DNA from: Bin5 sp965232575
GTDB lineage: Bacteria > Chloroflexota > Anaerolineae > Caldilineales > Caldilineaceae
DNA: 64,000 bases
Assembly: GCA_965232575.1 (NCBI GenBank)
Contig: CBDDPZ010000007.1
Coordinates: forward strand, 992,001 to 1,056,000
Direction: 5' to 3'
Both the position numbers and the translations under genes were made by a program. The notes beneath the pieces were generated by a model. The model ran no database searches. It had not been told where the DNA came from and saw only the letters and a program-made list of their open reading frames with translations. Positions 1 to 8,256 of the stretch are shown one piece after another. How positions within the stretch are numbered: position 1 is the stretch's first letter; each line of letters starts with the position of its first letter.

Positions 1-1
1 C

Positions 2-1462
2 AGCCTGCCGGACATGGGTGGAGCGGAGATAGTGGCAGTGACGGGGAATGACTATATACCTCTCAACTTCATCGACCCGGCCAGTGGAGAGGCTGTCGGC
101 TGGGAGTATGACGCGGTCAACGAAATCTGCCGCCGCCTCAACTGCGTGGTCAACTGGCAGGTCACCTCATGGGAGGCGATGATCCAGGCCGTTGCCGAAG
201 GACAGTTTGACGTCGGCATGGACGGCATTACGATTACGGCTGAACGGGCCGAAGTTGTGGATTTCTCAGACGCCTACATGACCAGTCAACAGTTCATGCT
301 GGTGCGCGCCGAAGAGGAACGTTTCGACTCGGCGGAAGCGTTCGCCGCCGATTCGTCGCTGTTGATCGGCGCGCAGGCGGGCACGACCGGTTTCTATACG
401 GCGGTGTACGACATACTTGACGGCGATGAGGGGAACCCGCGCATCCAACTGCTCGACAGTTTTGGGGCATCGGTGCAGGCGCTGATCGCCGGCGACGTGG
501 ACATGGTGCTGGTCGATGCGGCTTCAGGCCGCGGCTACATCGGGGCCAATCCGGAGAAGCTCAAGATCGTAGGGGAGGCACTGGCCACGGAAGATTTCGG
601 CTTTATCTTCACACCCGGCAGCAACTGGACAGCGCCGTTCAACGCCGCCTTAGCCACCATGAAGGCCGACGGCTATCTAGACTACCTGAATACCCGCTGG
701 TTCTTCCTCACGGATCCCAACGCCGCGGACATCTACGACAGCCTGCCGGATTTGGGTGGTGCGGAGGTGGTGGCGGTGACGGGGAATGACTACATTCCGC
801 TCAACTTCATCGACCCGTCCAGTGGAGAGGCCGTCGGCTGGGAGTATGACGCGGTCAACGAAATCTGCCGCCGCCTCAACTGCGTGGTCAACTGGCAGGT
901 CACTTCTTGGGAGGCGATGATCCAGGCCGTTGCCGAAGGACAGTTTGACGTCGGCATGGACGGCATTACGATTACGGCTGAACGGGCCGAAGTTGTGGAT
1001 TTCTCAGACGCCTACATGACCAGTCAACAGTTCATGCTGGTGCGCGCCGAAGAGGATCGTTTCGAATCGGCGGAAGCGTTCGCCGCCGATTCGTCGCTGT
1101 TGATCGGCGCGCAGGCGGGCACGACCGGTTTCTATACGGCGGTGTACGACATACTTGACGGCGATGAGGGGAACCCGCGCATCCAACTGCTCGACAACTT
1201 CGGCGCATCGGTGCAGGCGCTGATCGCCGGCGACGTGGACATGGTGCTGGTCGATGCGGCTTCAGGCCGCGGCTACATCGGGGCCAATCCGGAGAAGCTC
1301 AAGATCGTAGGTGAAGCACTGGCGACCGAGGAGTTTGGCTTCATTTTCACGCCTGGCAGCGAATGGACGGCGCCCTTCAATGCTGCCATACAGACTATGA
1401 AGGCAGATGGCTACAACGAGTACCTGAACGTAAAGTGGTTCTTCATGTACGATCCAAATTAA
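2..1462 (+). CDS. Amino-acid ABC transporter substrate-binding protein with tandem domains (5' end outside window)
   Basis: Periplasmic-binding-protein type 2, family 3: binds an amino acid outside the membrane and passes it to the permease encoded next. The frame is open from base 2, and its first codons (S-L-P-D) match the linker before the second domain, so the gene began upstream and may hold more copies. Two domains of 246 codons are seen, at about 14-751 and 752-1462. Each has the family core (ligand-binding YDAVNEI and GMDGITIT motifs, then GAQAGTTG and DMVLVD in the second lobe). The two are almost identical even at DNA level, with exact blocks of 149 and 130 bases, so the duplication is recent or kept uniform by gene conversion. 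The export signal is not visible. Ligand class is inferred from the family only. Confidence 0.88.
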   Translation, partial: SLPDMGGAEIVAVTGNDYIPLNFIDPASGEAVGWEYDAVNEICRRLNCVVNWQVTSWEAMIQAVAEGQFDVGMDGITITAERAEVVDFSDAYMTSQQFMLVRAEEERFDSAEAFAADSSLLIGAQAGTTGFYTAVYDILDGDEGNPRIQLLDSFGASVQALIAGDVDMVLVDAASGRGYIGANPEKLKIVGEALATEDFGFIFTPGSNWTAPFNAALATMKADGYLDYLNTRWFFLTDPNAADIYDSLPDLGGAEVVAVTGNDYIPLNFIDPSSGEAVGWEYDAVNEICRRLNCVVNWQVTSWEAMIQAVAEGQFDVGMDGITITAERAEVVDFSDAYMTSQQFMLVRAEEDRFESAEAFAADSSLLIGAQAGTTGFYTAVYDILDGDEGNPRIQLLDNFGASVQALIAGDVDMVLVDAASGRGYIGANPEKLKIVGEALATEEFGFIFTPGSEWTAPFNAAIQTMKADGYNEYLNVKWFFMYDPN

Positions 1463-1540
1463 GCAGATTTCGAGCGTAAGGAGAGCCGTTGACTAATCTC
1501 CCAACTCCTCGCGCTCGAATTCTTACAATTCTCCGCACAC

Positions 1541-2398
1541 GTGGCAGCAATTGATTCTACTCAAGGCAAACTTCGGCGCGCGCCTGCTGACTACTTCGCG
1601 CGCCTGCCCTATTGGCTCCTGGTGGCGCTTCTCCTGGGCGTCCTGCTCCTCTGGAGCCTATTGGCGAACGCAGACTACAATCTGATCTTCAACGCCGTAT
1701 CCAAAGGTGTGGGCGTGACCTTGTACGTCTGCCTGATTTCTTTTGGTCTGGCTCTGTTGGTCGGTCTGGCCTTCGGTTTGGCCCGCGTGTCCCGCAATCG
1801 TCTGATCTATGAGGCTGCTTCCTTCTATGTAGAGATCATCCGCGGCGTGCCGATGCTGGTGATTCTCTTCTACATTGCGTTTGTGGGTGCCCCGGGGCTT
1901 GTGGATCTGTTTAACTGGGCGGGTGGTGCAATGCAGGGACTGGGTCTTGGGCCGGTGGGAAAGCCGCTGGCCGAGTTCAGCATTCGCCAGCTCTCCTTTA
2001 CCAGCCGTGCAATTCTGGCGCTGGTGATCGGTTACAGTGCGTTTATCGCTGAGATCTTTCGGGCAGGTATCGAGAGCGTCGAACGAGGGCAGATGGAGGC
2101 GGCGCTCAGCCTAGGCATGAGCCGCGGCCAAGCCATGCGTTATGTCATCTTGCCGCAAGCGGTTCGGCGCGTGCTGCCGCCGCTGGGCAACGATTTTATC
2201 GCTATGCTCAAAGACTCGGCGCTGGTGTCAGTGCTGGGTGTTCAGGACATCACCCAACTGGGCAGGCTCTATGCAACTAGCACATTTCGTTTCTTCGAAA
2301 CGTACAATGTCGTCGCATTCCTATATCTAGTGATGACAATCGGTCTGTCGCTGGTTGTACGTTTTTGGGAAAGAAGGAGCCCACTAAACGAAGGGTAA
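1541..2398 (+). CDS. Amino-acid ABC transporter permease (HisM/GlnP type)
   Basis: Inner-membrane permease of 285 residues that forms the channel for the preceding binding protein. After a short basic N-terminus it has hydrophobic segments at about residues 25-45, 55-85, 95-115, 160-180 and 255-275. The EAA loop that contacts the ATPase is clear near residues 185-215 (EAALSLGMSRGQAMRYVILPQ). GTG at 1541 is the first reasonable start in this frame after a stop at 1490; no good Shine-Dalgarno sequence precedes it. It lies 78 bases after the binding protein and is probably co-transcribed. No ATPase gene follows, since the next genes are on the other strand, so the ATPase must lie upstream or elsewhere. 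Confidence 0.9.
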   Translation: MAAIDSTQGKLRRAPADYFARLPYWLLVALLLGVLLLWSLLANADYNLIFNAVSKGVGVTLYVCLISFGLALLVGLAFGLARVSRNRLIYEAASFYVEIIRGVPMLVILFYIAFVGAPGLVDLFNWAGGAMQGLGLGPVGKPLAEFSIRQLSFTSRAILALVIGYSAFIAEIFRAGIESVERGQMEAALSLGMSRGQAMRYVILPQAVRRVLPPLGNDFIAMLKDSALVSVLGVQDITQLGRLYATSTFRFFETYNVVAFLYLVMTIGLSLVVRFWERRSPLNEG

Positions 2399-2511
2399 CG
2401 CAGGACGCGCCCGGCGTCGTAACCGCTCTTGAGTGAGTTTGGACCTACCCGCCGTCAGATCTGGAAGTCTCTAATCGACTGGTGCTGACAAGCCCGCATT
2501 GGGAGACGAAC

Positions 2512-2903
2512 CTATTCATCTCCCCTGACCTGGTGTTCGGAGATATCTATCTCGCCCTCGTAAACGAGCGCGTCATCGCCTTGCTCACCCGTGCTGATAC
2601 GGATAATGTTTTCCACCGGACAGATGAATATAGCGCCGTCACCCTGGGTGCCAGTGGCCGCCGTCCTCTGAATGGTCTCCACCACCTGCTCAACTTCTTC
2701 CTCGCCTATAACGAGATTCAACTGTATGCGGGGCAATGTGTCGACCACATAGGTGCTATGCCTTCCGGCAAGCTTGATTCCACTCTGACGACCGTGCCCC
2801 TGAACTTCGACAGTATCGATAGCGGGGACGCCAATTTCAATCAGAGCCAGCCTGACACCGTCCAGTTTCTCTTGTCGGATGTACGCTTCGATTTTTTGAA
2901 CAC
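2512..2903 (-). pseudogene. PII-like nitrogen regulator, frameshifted near its start
   Basis: A second PII protein downstream of the intact one. From residue 4 onward the reading frame matches its neighbour closely (IEAYIR..., GVPAIDTVEVQGHGRQ, a T-loop with VDTLPRIQ, then TGTQGDGAIFICPVENIIRISTGE). A good ribosome site (complement of 2911-2916) is followed at spacing 7 by GTG at 2903-2901, but this GTG is out of frame with the body. The shift falls in a run of six A on the coding strand (2892-2897), where seven would restore a start reading M-F-K-K-I-E-A. It may be a sequencing error, a recent pseudogene, or a slippage site. The reconstructed protein would be about 130 residues, with a shorter C-terminal tail than its neighbour. 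Confidence 0.75.
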
Positions 2904-2964
2904 CGCTATTTCTCCTGTTTGTCGAAAGATGCTCCCGTGATCGGTTGGCGATCCGGGAGTTCTT

Positions 2965-3408
2965 TCAATCCTCTATTCTGTACTTCCTTTCAAGGTAGAA
3001 CGCAAATAGATCGCTGAGATCAGGGGGAGGCGAAATAATTCCCTGGATGTCGATGTCTCCTTCATAGACCAGCACCTCTTCGCCTTCTTCCCCTGTGCTG
3101 ATTCGGACGAGATTCTCGACAGGGCAGATATAGATGGCGCCATCGCCCTGTGTCCCTGTAACTGCAGTCTCTCTGATCGTCTCTACGATTTGGGCGACAT
3201 CGTCTTTGTTCACGACTACGGTCAGGCGAAGACGAGGTAAAGTGTCGACTATGTAGCTGCTGTGCCGTCCGGCCAACCTGATACCGGTCTGCCTACCATG
3301 TCCCTGCACTTCAACAGTATCTATTGCGGGGACACCGATCTCCACCAACGCTGACCTTACCTCAGTCAGCTTTTCGAGTCGAATGTAAGCTTCAACCTTC
3401 TTGAGCAT
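2965..3408 (-). CDS. PII family nitrogen regulator (GlnB/GlnK type) with C-terminal extension
   Basis: A trimeric signalling protein that senses 2-oxoglutarate and ATP/ADP and, next to amtB, most likely gates the ammonium channel. At 147 residues it is longer than the usual 112. The core is canonical: MLKKVEAYIR at the start, the T-loop from about residue 36 (QGHGRQTGIRL ... SSYIVDTLP) and the nucleotide-binding region TGTQGDGAIYICPVENLVRISTGEEGEE. The extra 35 or so residues after GEEGEE (ending KYRIED) are not part of the classic fold. ATG at 3408 has a strong ribosome site (GAGAGGAG) just upstream. The gene lies between amtB and the frameshifted PII copy, all on the minus strand. Whether the T-loop tyrosine is uridylylated cannot be told. 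Confidence 0.92.
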   Translation of the reverse strand: MLKKVEAYIRLEKLTEVRSALVEIGVPAIDTVEVQGHGRQTGIRLAGRHSSYIVDTLPRLRLTVVVNKDDVAQIVETIRETAVTGTQGDGAIYICPVENLVRISTGEEGEEVLVYEGDIDIQGIISPPPDLSDLFAFYLERKYRIED

Positions 3409-3451
3409 TGCTCCTCTCCATCGAAAGAGGAGTCTTCCGCAGTTTTGAATA

Positions 3452-3477
3452 GGGTCGTGCGACTATCCGCACGACCC
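3452..3477 (-). promoter_or_regulatory. Perfect 10-bp hairpin between amtB and the PII gene
   Basis: Arms GGGTCGTGCG and CGCACGACCC enclose a six-base loop (3462-3467). On the transcribed minus strand it follows amtB and precedes the PII start by about 43 bases. No T-run follows (the sequence continues ATTCAAAAC), so partial termination or an mRNA processing/stability role is more likely than a full stop. Confidence 0.6.
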
Positions 3478-3493
3478 AGTGGCAAGAAGGGGT

Positions 3494-3622
3494 CTAGGAA
3501 CCTTCGCTTTCACTACTTTCGCTGCTTTCACGATTCTCGCCAATCTCGCTGCCTTCGCTTTCGCTATCTTCAAAACCTTCGAAGTCTTCAATGCCTGCAC
3601 CTTCACTACCTTGCCTCGCTAG
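3494..3622 (-). other. In-frame Ser/Glu-rich open tail directly after the amtB stop codon
   Basis: Immediately after the amtB stop (TGA, followed by CTA) the same frame stays open for 42 codons up to a TAG at 3496-3494. The translated tail holds 12 Glu, 2 Asp and 10 Ser, with repeats such as ESSESSESEGS. It has no start codon and no ribosome site. It could be a C-terminal extension cut off by a recent stop mutation, a readthrough extension, or a relic. The biased composition argues against random intergenic DNA. Confidence 0.5.
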
Positions 3623-4831
3623 TCACGCATAAGCGCGCTCGCCATGCTCGCTGATGTCCAGACCAATCTCCTCTTCCTGCTCGGTGACCGCCAAGCCCCA
3701 AACCGCATCCAGGATTTTGGTCAGAATGAATGTGATTGCGTACGAGTACACTATGGTCACAATGACGGACATTAACTGGATGCCGAATTGCGTGGGGTTG
3801 CCATAGAAGAGGCCGTCCGTTCCGCCGACGGCAGCCGTGGCGAAAAGACCGGTTGCCAGCGCGCCCCATGTACCGGCCATGCCGTGACAGGCCCATACAT
3901 CCAGACTCTCGTCAAGGCCTTTCTTTTCTCGGAAGTCGATGCTGTAGTAGCTGACGGGCGCTGCAATTGCGCCGATCAGGAGCGCTGCCATTGGCGTTAC
4001 GAAACCGGCAGCGGGCGTTATCGCTACCAGGCCCACAACAGCGCCCGTTACGATGCCCAGTACGCTTGGCTTGTTGTCACGCCAGGACAAAAACATCCAA
4101 ACCACGGCCGCGGCCGCGGCCGCCGTATTCGTGTTCACCAGGGCCTGTACTGCCAGACCGTCGGCCGCAAGGGCGCTGCCGCCGTTGAAGCCAAACCAGC
4201 CGACCCACAGCAGACCTGCCCCCAAAACGGTGAACGCAATGTTATGCGGCTCGATTGCCACCTGTCCGAACCCTTTGCGCTTGCGAATGGCCATGGAAAA
4301 CGCCAGCGCCGAGAAACCGGCCGTGATGTGGACAACCGTCCCGCCGGCAAAGTCCAGCGCGCCCCATTGGGCAAAGAGGCCGCCGCCCCAGGCCCAGTGA
4401 CAGACCGGATCGTAGACAAGCGTGGCCCACACGACCGCGAAGACAAGGTACACTTTGAAACGAATGCGTTCCACAAAGGTCCCGGAAATCAGCGCGGGCG
4501 TGATTATGGCGAATGTCATCTGGAATGCGGCAAAGAGCAGGTGGGGAATGGACAGCCCTTCCAGTGCCTCTACACCGACATTTGACAGACCAATGTAGTC
4601 GAGGCCGCCTACCAGCCCGGCTACGCTCGTTCCAAAGGCCAGAGTATAACCAATGACGACCCACTGAATGCTGATGAGACCAATCGTGATGAAACTGAGG
4701 TTGAGAGTGGAGAGGATGTTCTTACGGCGTACCATCCCGCCGTAGAAAAAACCCAGCGCCGGTGTCATCATCAGCACCAGAGCGGTGGCGACGATGATCC
4801 AGGCAGTGTCTCCAGAGTTGATGCCATCCAT
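3623..4831 (-). CDS. amtB: Ammonium transporter (Amt family)
   Basis: A trimeric inner-membrane channel that takes up ammonium; 402 residues, as usual for the family. About eleven membrane segments are visible. Family motifs include MMTPALGFFYGGMVRRKN near the N-terminus, the Amt signature around DFAGGTVVHITAGFSALA with a pore histidine, and a second pore histidine in DVWACHGMAGTWGA. The end (IGLDISEHGERAYA) is the normal Amt terminus that PII docks on. The start is ATG at 4831: a ribosome site AGGAGG lies 11-12 bases upstream, inside a longer frame that could begin at TTG 4858. The gene leads a minus-strand group with two PII genes, pointing to nitrogen control. See the separate entry for the open acidic frame beyond its stop. 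Confidence 0.95.
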   Translation of the reverse strand: MDGINSGDTAWIIVATALVLMMTPALGFFYGGMVRRKNILSTLNLSFITIGLISIQWVVIGYTLAFGTSVAGLVGGLDYIGLSNVGVEALEGLSIPHLLFAAFQMTFAIITPALISGTFVERIRFKVYLVFAVVWATLVYDPVCHWAWGGGLFAQWGALDFAGGTVVHITAGFSALAFSMAIRKRKGFGQVAIEPHNIAFTVLGAGLLWVGWFGFNGGSALAADGLAVQALVNTNTAAAAAAVVWMFLSWRDNKPSVLGIVTGAVVGLVAITPAAGFVTPMAALLIGAIAAPVSYYSIDFREKKGLDESLDVWACHGMAGTWGALATGLFATAAVGGTDGLFYGNPTQFGIQLMSVIVTIVYSYAITFILTKILDAVWGLAVTEQEEEIGLDISEHGERAYA

Positions 4832-5237
4832 ATACCCAATTCCTCCTGTTGCAGGCAAGCCCTGCTGTCCGAAAAGCTTTTGTGGGGTTAACGATTAAGA
4901 GGCCCCGGGCGGGAACTCCTTTGGCTACCAACTAATGATCGCCGAAACAGGGCCGGAAAACCTATGGTCATTCTGCACAATAGAACGTCAACCTCACTTG
5001 TAAGAGTTGCCCAACCGACTCCTTATCTCCCCGGCCAGTATCATGGATCTGTTGAACAGACTCCTGAGCCCTGGAATTGCTGCTTTTGTGAAGTTGGAAA
5101 ATCAGGGGGCCTTGACTACAATAACAGAAATCAAGATCGGGCGCAAAGGGGTTGAACTGGACCGACGGTCAGTGTTCACCCTATTACGCAGCAGGAATCG
5201 ATTCTGTCCCGTTGTGGCAGCCAAGGAGGCATAGCCC
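4832..5237. other. Divergent intergenic region amtB / pdxS
   Basis: About 400 bases between two divergent genes, so promoters for both must lie here. The pdxS ribosome site (AAGGAGG at 5222-5228) is clear. A TTGACT at 5112-5117 on the plus strand and a TTGACG on the minus strand near 4985-4990 resemble -35 boxes, but neither has a convincing -10 at the right distance. No gene is seen. Confidence 0.5.
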
Positions 5238-6155
5238 ATGAGTACAAAGAACGGTCAGCAGAGAGATGGTCAGGGGGAACGGGGAACATTTGCCGTGAAG
5301 GCCGGTCTGGCACAGATGCTTAAGGGCGGCGTAATTATGGACGTTGTTACGGCGGAGCAGGCCCGCATTGCAGAGGAGGCCGGCGCCTGTGCTGTCATGG
5401 CCCTCGAACGCGTCCCCGCCGACATTCGTAAGGATGGTGGGGTGGCGCGCATGAGCGACCCGCGTCTGATCAAAGAGATCATGGCGGCGGTCACGATTCC
5501 GGTCATGGCTAAAGTACGAATTGGCCACTTTGTAGAAGCTCAGATCCTGGAAGCTCTCGGCGTAGACTATATCGACGAAAGCGAAGTCCTGACACCTGCC
5601 GACGAGAGTCATCATATCAATAAGCACAGTTTCACCATTCCTTTTGTGTGCGGCTGCCGCAACTTGGGTGAGGCCCTGCGCCGCATCGCCGAAGGCGCGG
5701 CGATGATTCGCACTAAGGGTGAGGCGGGGACGGGCGATGTTGTTGAGGCTGTACGGCATGCCCGCAATGTCAACGGAGCTATCCGCCGCATTAGCCGGAT
5801 GGACGCAGACGAGTTGTTCACCTATGCAAAGGACATCCAAGCGCCGTATGAACTTGTGAAGGAGACGGCTGAGCTGAATCGACTGCCGGTCGTTAACTTC
5901 GCGGCCGGTGGCGTGGCGACTCCGGCGGATGCTGCGCTTATGATGCAGTTGGGTGTGGACGGCGTCTTCGTCGGCTCCGGTATTTTCAAGAGTGACGACC
6001 CTGCAAAGCGCGCCCATGCCATCGTTCAAGCGGTTACGCACTTCAACGATCCCCACATCCTGGCTGAGGTGAGCGAAAATCTGGGCGCGCCGATGGTTGG
6101 GATCAACGTGACAGAACTATCAGAAGCCGAGAAGCTGGCAGAGCGGGGCTGGTAG
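5238..6155 (+). CDS. pdxS: Pyridoxal 5'-phosphate synthase, synthase subunit
   Basis: Makes pyridoxal 5'-phosphate from ribose 5-phosphate, glyceraldehyde 3-phosphate and ammonia supplied by PdxT. The 305 residues form a single TIM barrel of usual length. The Schiff-base lysine is visible at about residue 92 in MAKVRIGH, the second lysine at about 160 in RTKGEAGTGD, and the phosphate-binding glycines in NFAAGGVATPADAALMMQ and GVFVGSGIFKS. ATG at 5238 follows a strong AAGGAGG. Its partner pdxT lies 229 bases downstream. The product supplies the cofactor of the PLP enzymes seen near 57-60 kb. Confidence 0.97.
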   Translation: MSTKNGQQRDGQGERGTFAVKAGLAQMLKGGVIMDVVTAEQARIAEEAGACAVMALERVPADIRKDGGVARMSDPRLIKEIMAAVTIPVMAKVRIGHFVEAQILEALGVDYIDESEVLTPADESHHINKHSFTIPFVCGCRNLGEALRRIAEGAAMIRTKGEAGTGDVVEAVRHARNVNGAIRRISRMDADELFTYAKDIQAPYELVKETAELNRLPVVNFAAGGVATPADAALMMQLGVDGVFVGSGIFKSDDPAKRAHAIVQAVTHFNDPHILAEVSENLGAPMVGINVTELSEAEKLAERGW

Positions 6156-6193
6156 CGGGCGCGATACCCAACATCAACTACCTTTTTCAATAG

Positions 6194-6228
6194 GCGGTGG
6201 CAGGAGAGTTTGCGTCTTCTGCCACCGC
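6194..6228 (+). promoter_or_regulatory. Hairpin between pdxS and pdxT
   Basis: Perfect 10-bp arms GCGGTGGCAG (6194-6203) and CTGCCACCGC (6219-6228) around a 15-base loop. No T-run follows, so it more likely sets relative expression or mRNA stability within the pdxST transcript than ends it. Confidence 0.5.
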
Positions 6229-6383
6229 AAGAGATGTTGTCCTCCGCCTATCGAGTCGTGAGATGTAGCGGGCAGGATCCTCCATCAACTTACTCTTTGC
6301 GCCAAATCCCATTACCTACCCCTGTCACTCCTTAATTCGGTCGCCGTTGGGACGTCCTGAATGAGCCTCTTGAGAGGAACGCC

Positions 6384-7010
6384 GTGAGCGAAGTTCGTTT
6401 GGGAGTCCTCGCGCTCCAGGGCGCCTTTCGCGAACATATCGCCATGTTGGAACGCCTCAACGTCGAAGCCGCGGAGGTGAGGCTGGCGAAAGAACTGGAA
6501 AACCTGGACGGACTGATCATCCCAGGCGGCGAGAGTACGAGTATGGGACTGGTCGCCGAGCGCTGGGGCCTGGTTGATCCGTTGCGCCAGTGGGTTCAAG
6601 GTGGCAAGCCCACTTGGGGCACTTGCGCTGGAATGATTTTGTTGGCTGAGCACGCGACCGGCCAGAAACTCGGCGGTCAGGCGCTGATCGGTGGTCTGAA
6701 TGTAACGGTCAATCGTAACTACTTTGGCCGCCAGGTCGACAGTTTCGAAGCCGACCTCGATGTACCTGTGTTGGGGGATAACCCGTTTCACGCAGTCTTC
6801 ATCCGCGCCCCCGCCATCACTGCCGTCGCCGAAGACGTTGAGCCTCTGACGACCGTTGCAACTGGGCACGATGACAGCGAATCCGTTATCGCCGCTGTAC
6901 GCAAGGGACCGATCCTGGCGACCGCCTTTCATCCCGAACTGACCGACGATCCCCGCTGGCACCGTTACTTCGTGCAGATTGTACAGGAATACAAGCCGCG
7001 CTCGGCCTGA
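6384..7010 (+). CDS. pdxT: Pyridoxal 5'-phosphate synthase, glutaminase subunit
   Basis: A class I glutamine amidotransferase that releases ammonia from glutamine and channels it into PdxS. It has 208 residues, slightly above the usual 190-200. Visible are the glycine-rich PGGEST segment at about residue 49, the nucleophile Cys81 in WGTCAGM, and the His183/Glu185 pair in HPELTDD. The start is GTG at 6384 with an AGAGGAA ribosome site; the next residues SEVRLGVLALQG match the family N-terminus. It is followed by a strong terminator, so pdxS-pdxT form a closed unit. Confidence 0.96.
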   Translation: MSEVRLGVLALQGAFREHIAMLERLNVEAAEVRLAKELENLDGLIIPGGESTSMGLVAERWGLVDPLRQWVQGGKPTWGTCAGMILLAEHATGQKLGGQALIGGLNVTVNRNYFGRQVDSFEADLDVPVLGDNPFHAVFIRAPAITAVAEDVEPLTTVATGHDDSESVIAAVRKGPILATAFHPELTDDPRWHRYFVQIVQEYKPRSA

Positions 7011-7128
7011 AGGGTCGAATCAGTTCATCCGTGAAGGAACACCCATTGGCACGAGCGGAGTAATGGCGAATCAGCGCCATTACTTTGAGGCCAGTCCTGT
7101 GCCGGGAAATGTGCCACCGAAAGTTGAA

Positions 7129-7166
7129 GCCCGTGTGAAACACTGACGTTTCACACGGGCTTGTCT
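7129..7166. terminator. Rho-independent terminator after pdxST, possibly bidirectional
   Basis: A perfect 13-bp stem (GCCCGTGTGAAAC at 7129-7141, partner at 7148-7160) with a six-base loop, followed on the plus strand by TTGTCTTTT. The minus-strand gene ending at 7205 reads towards the same hairpin and meets TTCAACTTT beyond it, so it probably serves both converging units. Confidence 0.85.
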
Positions 7167-7204
7167 TTTGGCAGGCCTATGTTCAATTGATGGGCCAGGT
7201 GCGC

Positions 7205-8167
7205 TTACTGACTCTTCGGCTCTGACGGTGATTCATCGTCTTCCGTTGGCTCAGAATCATCCGGTTGCTCAGAAACTTCCGGTTCTGCCGGAGCATCAGG
7301 CTCGACCGTTGGCCCGGGGTCCACAGGCGGCTCCGGCTCTGTCTGCGGGTCAAACACGGTCGGGGGGACAATCTCCGTTGGCTCCTCAGATTCCGCCGCA
7401 GGTTCAGGCTCAACCGAAGAGTCGAGTTCCGGTTCTGTTGCCGGCATTGTGCCCATCTCGACCTGGGCAGCGCCTCCCCCGGTGACTCGCGCCAGTTGGC
7501 CGTACAGATGACTCTGGAAGTAGTAGACGATCAGTTGCGACAGCGGCACAGTCACCACCGCGCCGATAACACACAGAATCAATCCCACGATGCTGCCGAC
7601 CGTCGTAATGATCATACTGGCGATCACTGTGAGAATCGCGACTATTGCAACATTGCCTATGTTGTCGCGAGTCCAGTCCCAGATTTCGGAAACTTGAAGG
7701 CCGTCGCTGATCGTTTCGTTTCTGGCAAAGGCGATCGTGAATCCAGGTTGAAAAACAGCGTAGGCAATGCCCAAGAAGAAGGAAAGACAGGCGAAACAGA
7801 GGAAGAAGAGCATTGCAAAGTCACCGTTCGCGGAACGAATTTCGCTATCAATTACAATGCCAATTATGAACAATGGAACGGAGACCAACACAATTGGCAG
7901 CGCCCAGATAACGGCCACGCATACTAACTTTACCCCGCGAACTAGATCATCACCCCACCGGTCCCACTCCGGCAGGACAGGATGAGCGTCGTCGCGTACG
8001 TTCTGGAGCAGACGCACCAGGTAACCGAACAGAATAAAATAGCCCAAAACGCCAATCAGCGCCACGAGGAGCAATGAACTGATCAGAAGCAGTCCCGTGC
8101 CAATGGCCGTCTTCTCGACCCAGCGTTCGTCCTCTGAAAAATATGTCAGTGCTCGTCCGATATCCAT
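7205..8167 (-). CDS. DUF4013 family membrane protein with Pro/Glu-rich tail
   Basis: An integral membrane protein of 320 residues with no known enzymatic role. The N-terminal 230 residues match the DUF4013 pattern: MDIGRALTYFSEDERW, a long hydrophobic segment, GYLVRLLQNVRDDAHPVLPEW, then further hydrophobic segments at about 80-110, 120-145, 170-195 and 195-220. The last 75 or so residues are hydrophilic, rich in Pro, Glu and Ser (repeats like EPEPPVDPGPTVEPDAP), probably disordered. ATG at 8167 follows AAGGAGAG. It lies 89 bases downstream of queG on the same strand and may be co-transcribed. The tail's translation is biased rather than conserved, so its limits are less certain. Confidence 0.8.
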   Translation of the reverse strand: MDIGRALTYFSEDERWVEKTAIGTGLLLISSLLLVALIGVLGYFILFGYLVRLLQNVRDDAHPVLPEWDRWGDDLVRGVKLVCVAVIWALPIVLVSVPLFIIGIVIDSEIRSANGDFAMLFFLCFACLSFFLGIAYAVFQPGFTIAFARNETISDGLQVSEIWDWTRDNIGNVAIVAILTVIASMIITTVGSIVGLILCVIGAVVTVPLSQLIVYYFQSHLYGQLARVTGGGAAQVEMGTMPATEPELDSSVEPEPAAESEEPTEIVPPTVFDPQTEPEPPVDPGPTVEPDAPAEPEVSEQPDDSEPTEDDESPSEPKSQ

Positions 8168-8256
8168 AGGTGCTCTCCTTTGTCGAAGACACGGCGATGC
8201 CAGGCAATTCAGTGACCGGCAGTGCTGCTATATACATCTCTACGACTGCTCGCGAG

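Noticed and set aside
3445..3654. 69-codon plus-strand frame rich in Arg, Phe, Leu and Tyr
   Set aside because: It is the antisense reading of the repetitive GAA/AGC codons after amtB, and has no ribosome site.
5100..5140. Promoter from TTGACT at 5112
   Set aside because: No acceptable -10 at 16-19 bases.
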